A DNA stretch of 64,000 nucleotides from the NCBI GenBank assembly GCA_034008185.1, contig CM067082.1:9718984-9782983 (forward strand), read 5' to 3'. A program made the position numbers and the translations under genes. The notes under the pieces were generated by a model, which saw only the letters and a list, made by a program, of their open reading frames with translations, had not been told where the DNA came from and did not search any database. The stretch comes from Gorsachius magnificus (lineage: Eukaryota; Chordata; Aves; Pelecaniformes; Ardeidae). The first letter of the stretch is position 1, and each line of letters begins with the position of its first letter. Below are positions 56,580 to 64,000 of this stretch, one piece after another.

Positions 56580-59500
56580 GGGGATGGCTAGAGCACTGGC
56601 AAACAAAGACACAAGGATTTGGCCCATGTAAGATGTTAGAAAGTGAACTGTCTGTAGTGACTGCTTGTATTACGCTGCAGCTGCACAACCGAGCGTCGCT
56701 GGCACGTCCAATCAGAGCACAAGGAAGTGATGGGCTTTCCTGTGCTTCCCATGCATAACCGGGTATTGCACAGACCCGGATAGCGTGCGCTTCGATGGAA
56801 GATACCTTGTTGGGTTTTGCCCACTGTAGTAAACTTCATGTTTGATTCCGCAGTATCATTGACATCTCATACCAGGCCTTCCATCCAGGGAGCTTCTTTC
56901 TGTTCTCTTCCAGATGTAGGCATTGCCTTCATCTTCATTGGTTATTCTTTATTTAAAGAGACATCTAAAGGATTAGGATCTTACTTCATCTGCTTCTTCA
57001 GCTAAATCATGATCTGGGACAGATCTTCAGGGAGAACAAATTGCTGTAGTTACTCGAGTAAATGATGCAGACCAGTTACAGCTTTTGAAGATGGGGCTGA
57101 GTCCATGGAGCTGTTCTGAGGCCGGTAATTATGATGACATGAGGTACAATTTTGGTAATTACTTAATTGACAAAGTAGCCATTGACCTGAAGATAATCTG
57201 TGTTTGGTGCAGTTTCATGGCTAAACTTGGAAAGAATAAAACTAGCTGACAAAGTACAATTCGTTATAATTTGGCATATTGAGAAGAATTCTTTGGCCAT
57301 CAGTGATTCTTGGAAATGCCTGTACTGCACCTGCTGCAGGCTTTCTGATACATCCCTGGGGCAGCTCATAAGATTTAACCCTCACATGACAAATGAATAA
57401 AAAAGAATGACAACTGATTTTAACATTGCTAGACAACTTCTGAGATTGGTGTAAGCATATGCTAGGCAAGCCTGCTTCACTTTTCTTGTGTCTGATGTCA
57501 ATATATGGCATTCCTACTGATTTAATTTGAGTTTGGACCGTCTTAAAATGCTTGCTAGATGTAAGCAATCAGAAATCAAGACAGCCAAAACCCGAGTGCA
57601 ATCTGAGAAATTTGTTTGTGAATGTCCTTGACAGTGGCTATGCCATACAGTTCCCTGTCCAATTCCCCCTCAAATTCCTCGAGTTCAGGTTTCTAATCTC
57701 TCCCATGCCAGGTCATATAAAGGGAATCTTATCTCAGTATTAAACCTGGCTGAAAAATCCATAAATCACCTCATTATCAAAGTATGTTCATTCCAAGAGA
57801 AAATCCAAGCAAGGGCAGAGACTTGGATGAGTCTTCACCTGCACACAGAGTGCAGTCCCAGAGAAAGTGGGATTTGGGCTGCCCTGTGCTGTGTACACTT
57901 AGCAGCTGAACTGCCTTCAAGTTAGCGTTTTCTGTGGGCTGCAAGCACCAATTTACTACATGCAGCTTAAAAACACCAGGTCAAGTATCTGTAGCCACAT
58001 CATTAAATATTTAATGTGCTAACTGGCCAGATAATGTTTGCCTCTTCTTAAAAGGCACTGGTGGTAAGCTCAGCAAGACCCTCTGCAGTGGACTTCTCTG
58101 GGTCCTCTGGAAGAGATCCAAGGAGAGGGTCAAGGAAGGTCTGATTAGCTTATTTTAGTATTTATTTTTTCTAGCACACTTCTTTGCACATAAATCAGTC
58201 ACTGCTCTGTGTGGAAGGGTGATGTGCTTAGCAGCTCTCTGCCTCCTACATCTTCTGGATTTAAAACAGAGTGTGCATCAATCCTGCTGTCTGTGCTGAC
58301 AACAGAGACGGGTCAAGATGTCACCAGAAAGGTGAGATCTGGAGACCATCCCTGATCTGGGATGAGCACATAAGCCTCGTCAGACTCCAGTACAAGTTGA
58401 GTCCAGGAAGCGTATCTGCCTTGGAATTGCAGTTTATGTTTCTGCTACCAATACTGGACAGAACGAAGTAAAGGATCTGTGATTATTGGCCCTGACAACA
58501 TTTAAAAGGTCAGGACCTGTTTTGCAGAGTAGGTTCACCCCATGCGAGGAATCAGTCACTCACAGTTTCATCTGAGAGAGACAGCTGGGTCAACAGTACT
58601 CTTGATACGAGGAACGGATTAGATTTATCCCTCCATCTGTTTGCATGTGACACTTGAACAGCTATCAATTTTGTTTGGGTCAGATCTTCCTATCACGTAG
58701 ACTGACACTGACACTTTGTTTACGTACAGATAACATTAAAGAGAATTAACCATTGGAATCCACTCTTTGCTGACTCTTAAGTCCTACCAGTGACCAAGGA
58801 TTCATTTCAGGGCTTGAGATGTTTCTCATAATCAGAAAGCGTGGGGCTTCCCTCTGCTCTCCTTGAAGTCAGTAAGAAACCTCAAACCGATGCACTGGGA
58901 GCAGGAGTGGGTCCTAATCTGCCTTCCTTTATGAATTTCCTTGTAAAAGACAGCGCTGATCTGGAGGTGTTTTTTCTTCGCTATGTTTTTATGCTGACTT
59001 TTCAGTCACTACCACATGACACACATCTGTAAGTTTTTGAAAAGATGAATCTCTGTTTACATGGTGTACCTGTCTTTGCAGCATTATTACCAGTCAAGCT
59101 TCCCCACTTCAGATTTGACCCGATGATGTTTCATTACAGCAGAAGTGAATGTTTAGCTAAAGTATGCAGGTATAGAAAATGTGGGTTATGGTCCATTTAA
59201 GGAGTTGGCCCTTTAAAAAAAAAATCTAGTCAGGTAATGGCTGTTGTCCTTGCCTTGGCTTTTCCCTGCACTGAATTAAACAGTCTGGCTCCTATCAAAA
59301 TAAAAGGGAATTCAGCATGTGGAGAGATTGATTGAAAAGTCCCTAAGATGACTTTGGCTATATTTGCTCTGTTCTTATCTGTAACTTTGCTGCATTGTTA
59401 TGGTTCGGAGTGGAAATAGTTTTAAATTTTTCTGCTTCAAATTGTGGCCCAGCGGCGCGGCAAACAAATTCCCACCTGAACCTGTGCGTAGCGGGGCTGC

Positions 59501-60387
59501 TGACTTGTGGCCTTCAGGCAAGCACCGTGGTCCAATCAGTTTGCAAGTTCACAGCCTAAAGCAATCAGAAAATGCAGATTAGGGAGCAAATTCAGCACTG
59601 CTGGGAGCCCAGTTGTTGCAGAGGTGCCACATCTGCATATGGAAGAATTAATTTTGTCCCGCTTAGTGCAGAGCATGTGAGAAAGAGCTGGATCTTGATT
59701 CCTTGCACCCCACAGCCCCCGCCACTAAGCTTTAGGTGCCTAAGAGCTGCAAACCTAAATTTTCTACAGCACCTCATGAATTTGGTGTGATATCACTTTT
59801 TCAGAAACCCAGCTGAATGTGGGTGTTCATTTTTGAAGACCAGTTTCAGAGGTGTAGAGGAAAAAGGGGCCATTTTCAAGTTATTTTAGCCGGGTACTGC
59901 AGGAATTAAGATCCTGGGTATCACTATCGCTTCTGATTATTTAGGCTGTAAGATTTGATCCTTCCCAATTCAGCTTTTAGTAGCTTTCCTCTGAAGTTAA
60001 GTGAAGCAAAATACTGGAAGTGGGATCCTATTTCCATCCTCAAGAACAGGGTGAGACTGAAGGTTACATAGCCAACTGCATTTTGTTTTCTAGTTATGGC
60101 ATCTTATTTATTATTACTAGTATTTGTGCCTTGCTCACTGAAATTTTCTCCATGCTACAAAGATGCTTTTCAGATTCTGGCTGACAAGGGAACACAACTT
60201 TTATACAAGTGGCCTTTAGTGCTCTTTATAATATTATTTATTGTAATTTTTAAACTGTATGTGTAATTTATATTCTGGCACTGTCCAATATTTGAACAAC
60301 TTTAATATGTTTATTTCAATATATTATGCAAACAATACTTCTTAACTGATTTTTTATGTTCTGTCTTTAAAAACCGCACCACTTATT

Positions 60388-60393
60388 AATAAA
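60388..60393 (+). terminator. KCNQ3: Candidate distal polyadenylation signal
   Basis: AATAAA in an AT-rich stretch (60220-60400), with TGTGGAGTCAGTGCTTTT about 20-35 bp after it as a possible GU-rich element. It would place cleavage at about 60405-60420. Confidence 0.5.
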
Positions 60394-60410
60394 TAGAAAT
60401 TTCAATTACG

Positions 60411-63400
60411 ATGTGGAGTCAGTGCTTTTCATTTAAATCATGTTATCTTCACACATATTCAAGTAACGCGGTGTCAAATGTGCCCCCAGCAAAGGCATTT
60501 GGCAGACATCCTTTTGACTTCACCCATGCACTTCTGAGCTCATAGCTACGAGTAGGCTTTACCTAGCTTCCACAGCTAGTCCTGGTGTAACCCACCTTAG
60601 AGCCCATTATTTGTGGCTTCTTTTGATTTAGTGGCCACCTAACTTACGTGGTTTTGTTCAGATGTGTGTGGCAAAATGAAAACGGGGGGAAAAAGATTCA
60701 AATTGGAAACATTAATGTGCTACAATTTGATGAAGTTGCACGCAAAATATATGGAGAACATAGCAATAGCATATGGCTGCTCTGAAGAGCCTCTGCAGGG
60801 AGTGGAGGAGCTGGCTGCAGGGTTAGGTGGGGCATCCATTTTCCTGAATTCTGCCCCTGATTCTGAGGTGTTGTGTCTCTGCAGCTGTCGGTCTGTCCTC
60901 CTGACACGTAAAACCACGACTTGCCTCCCAGCAGCACCATGGGACAGTAGGAACTTTTTAGAATGTCTTGGCCTCTTACACAAATAGGAGGGTGTTAATG
61001 AGGAAAACTCAGCCCAAACTTCTTTTCTGCAAATGCTTCTTTTTGTAGTTCCAGTTGAGGATAGCATTTAATAGTATTAAAACATACATATATGGGGCAG
61101 GTATGTTATTTGCTCCTGGCTGGTGGTTTGGAAGTTGCCATGTTTCTTGCAAAAGGCAGGGAGTGTGCATGCACATCGGCACGATGAACATTGCTTGGCT
61201 CACAGCATTGCAGGAAAATTGGAAGGAGAGGGATATGGTACAGCCTGTCTGGACTTGGCCCTGCTAGAAATATTCCATGAAAATGCTGTTATTGGGGTGA
61301 CAGGGAACTGATATCTTATAGACATCAGTATCAGGAATATACCAGGCATAGTGGGTTTTATTCCTCTCAGTGCAACATTCACATAATGATTCAATGTGAA
61401 GTCGAAGATACCAGTTTCTGTTCTTGTTAGACAGCTTCTGCAATGAGTGGTGGAAAATCAGCACTTTTCAGTGCATGGTCCTGTCAGTCCTGTATCCAGT
61501 GGCCCAGAATGCCTCTTTCAGGTGACACCGGTCTCTTCCCTAACTATAAGGTTGAAGATGACCAGCTCAGACAAAACCATATCTTTCAGATAGCTAAATG
61601 AGATGAGATTAATCCCATCCCATCAGTTCGGCTGAAGGGTAATTGTCCTGAATGAGACAGGAAGAAAGCATCTCTCGTCACCTCTTCCCCAAAATATATA
61701 TGGACCCAGTGAGGTATTTTTAAGGCATTCCTTGCGGCTCCAGTGTCATGATTGTCACCAAAGAACCAGCTCTGCTCAACACTTGAGACGCAACCTAAAA
61801 AAAGATTTCTTAAATGCTTGTGGAACATAAAAAATCATTTAGCAGTTATTCCAGTTTTTCATCCCACTTCTATACTGCTGTAAATTGGGAATAATTAAAA
61901 AACCCTGTCGTACTACAACATTCAATTGTAGTCATTTTGGGTTTGGTTGTGGTTTTTCTTTTTTTTTTTTTTTTTAAATGGATCAATTTAAATAGGATCA
62001 GTGCCAGGCTCTTACAGCCAAGTTCTGTCATCTTTTCCAAAGATCGACAGTATTTTTTTAAACTAATGCACCAGTTTGGCATTTTGAACATCTCGGGTTC
62101 AGTTTTCCACACAGCTCTAGATACTATGTACAACACTACCATTTTCTTTATTCCCTGCATTTCTTTCAAGGCAAACACAAAGGTACTTCAAATGTATTTA
62201 CATCCTTTCCTAGACAACATGACCGTGCATTATCATTACTGACTTAGCAGTGAATGTCCCAGTTTGAACTGAACAGCAACCGCACAGCAGAGGTCTTCTG
62301 CAAAGAAAAGCAGCCAGCCACAGCAATGACATTTAAATGAGCATTTCACAGACACAGTAGGTGAACTACTCAGCTTTGGCTCACCTGAATTGAAATATAT
62401 TGCATTAAAATTTCCCCTTGGCTGTCACCCAAATACATAAGCATGCCAAATCACTGGATTTCAGTAAAGCGCTGGGTCTGATCTTTTAAGAAATGGATTC
62501 TAGAACAGGAACAAGATGGGATGCCTATGCTCAGGCAAAGCCCTGCTTATATCCAGGGAGTTTTCCCCTCCTGCAAGCTCTGCTTATGTCTATATGGGAC
62601 TGCTGAGGTCGTATATAACTGTCTCCTGCCCGAGCAGACTAAGACTAAGACTTAACCGTTTAGAAAGGGTAAATATTCATGTGTCCAGTACAGCACAAGA
62701 AACAGTGTCAGGAGTGGAAGTTTCTCAGTGGATCCTTCTCTTTCTTCTCAGGATGCTTTGATTTTCAAGACTTCCCAGAGTCTTGAAGACTAGCCCAGAT
62801 ACAATGCTATCTTGATTAACATGGATCATCCTCTTGGATCACAGAGAAGGGAAGGAATCAGGAAAGTCAAGTCCCGTGGCACAGAGCAGCAGGAGAGCTA
62901 GACTGCCTTTAAAGAATTTACCCTCTAAGATGATTTTTTCAGGCACATGGTCCTGATGGCTGGTAGCCCAGTAGGCTTGGGCCAGCACCGCAGCTTCTCT
63001 CCTGCTTCCTTGTGTCAGATGCAGATAGTCAGCAGAACATAGACCAGGGATCATGAAAAAAGAAAGGGATGTAAGATGTGCTGAGTGTTTTAGTCAGTTG
63101 GATGGTACTGGTTGTGTGCCTCACACATATCAGAAATAACAACACCAGAGAAATCATTAAATATTTTCTAAGTTCTGGACTGCTGCAACTTCTCTGTACC
63201 TAATCAAAGCTCTATGAGTCTCTAGATTTACAAATGCAGAGTGCTCGATTACTAACCACTGTCTTTGGAAGCCCCACAGGATCAGTGCAAGATATTGTGT
63301 GGGTCTGTAAAAATCTCAGGGTATATATGCAACATGCAGAGAAGGAAGCAAAACCATCAGGAGGGCACCAGAGATGAAACAGTTTTGAGATTCCATACAT

Positions 63401-64000
63401 TCCCCACAGTCCCCATTTTGCTTCATAGACTGGAAAACAGTCACTGTGGCAGGAGTTGTGCTCACTGCTTTTCTGGAGAAATAATTACACTATGGATGAA
63501 CATTTGGTGGCACAGCTCTGCAAAAAAGACAATTGCAGTGGCATTGCTCTTTTCAGGACTGCCCAATGAGTGTAACTCAGTAAATATGTTTTGCTGTACC
63601 AACCCAGGCAGCTCACCTGACTCTGCTTTAATTTTTCTGGTCATGATATGCCAACAACAGTGTTGAGGCATGGAGCAGCACCCAGCTAATCAGTTCTTAT
63701 GCACTTAGTGCATCTTCCATGGGGCAACCAATAGCAGTAGTCTTCAGTTTATGTAATTCTGGATGTCCCATGTGCAGAAATCTTGGCCTGCCTAAATAAG
63801 TAAATCAAAGGTCTGGTGGCAGGAAAAAAAGGGTTTCTGAGAAGCATCATATTTTTAATTTACCAGCTGAAGTGAGTTTCTGACAAGCAATATGGCAAAA
63901 GCAACTCATAGTCCTTTTCCACATGAGCTTCATGCCTACTGTCACTACATATTTTCACAATTTCCATGCCTCCTTTTTTTCCCATCTCTCTCCTTTTCCT
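60411..64000. other. Sequence downstream of KCNQ3 without a recognisable gene
   Basis: 3.6 kb after the distal poly(A) signal. A T-run lies at 61958-61976. The open frames present are short, overlap on both strands and show no known domain. In human, HHLA1 follows KCNQ3 on the same strand, but I cannot identify any of its exons here. Confidence 0.6.

Larger units (their letters stand above)
53826..60410 (+). other. KCNQ3: Probable long KCNQ3 3' UTR
   Basis: No later splice acceptor joins a recognisable exon. The AT-rich stretch runs about 6.6 kb from the stop to a good poly(A) signal at 60388-60393 followed by a GT-rich element. Mammalian KCNQ3 also has a 3' UTR of several kb. An ATTTA-type block lies near 54467-54480 and an early poly(A) signal cluster at 54964-54973. 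A retroviral fragment occupies 55565-56579, and the block 56590-56830 has more CpG than its surroundings. The extent is inferred from sequence signals only. Confidence 0.6.

Noticed and set aside
60664..60987. 107-codon + strand frame downstream of KCNQ3, considered as a possible first exon of a next gene such as HHLA1
   Set aside because: No domain, no convincing splice context, and overlapping minus-strand frames of similar length.

Overview
This window is bird genomic DNA carrying most of the voltage-gated potassium channel gene KCNQ3 (Kv7.3) on the + strand. The bird assignment rests on 5'-truncated CR1 LINEs ending in the GATTCTAT-type 8-bp terminal repeat, on an endogenous retrovirus whose sense-strand LTR begins TGTCCTGGTTTCGGCTGGGA, and on short vertebrate exons in long AT-rich introns. 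The species cannot be read from the sequence.

Positions 1-20321 are the 3' part of a very large first intron. It holds three antisense CR1 fragments (2476-3366, 5601-6051, 8861-9246) and a nearly intact 6.85-kb antisense endogenous retrovirus (9300-16151). The retrovirus has two almost identical LTRs, a perfect 5-bp target duplication (ACTTC), a lysine-tRNA-type primer site, one open gag frame, and a protease-RT-RNase H-integrase region broken by one frame change. It has no env. Exon 1 of KCNQ3 (N-terminus and S1) is not in the window.

Positions 20322-53825 hold 14 coding exons (exons 2-15 by the mammalian numbering), all with GT-AG junctions and consistent phase. Together they encode 739 complete residues plus a split valine codon. 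In order they give the end of S1, S2, S3, the S4 voltage sensor, S5, pore (TIGYGDK), S6, calmodulin-binding helices A and B, the C-terminal tetramerisation region and the ankyrin-G-type tail motif. One is a 27-nt microexon at 32321-32347. Introns 9, 10 and 14 carry short sense-oriented CR1 tails.

Positions 53826 to about 60410 look like a long 3' UTR. It has an early poly(A) signal cluster near 54964, a late signal at 60388, and an older truncated relative of the intron-1 retrovirus inside it (55565-56579). From about 60411 to 64000 I see no gene. Apart from retroviral and LINE frames, KCNQ3 is the only protein-coding gene I can support. The channel protein is expected to co-assemble with KCNQ2 or KCNQ5 to carry the neuronal M-current.
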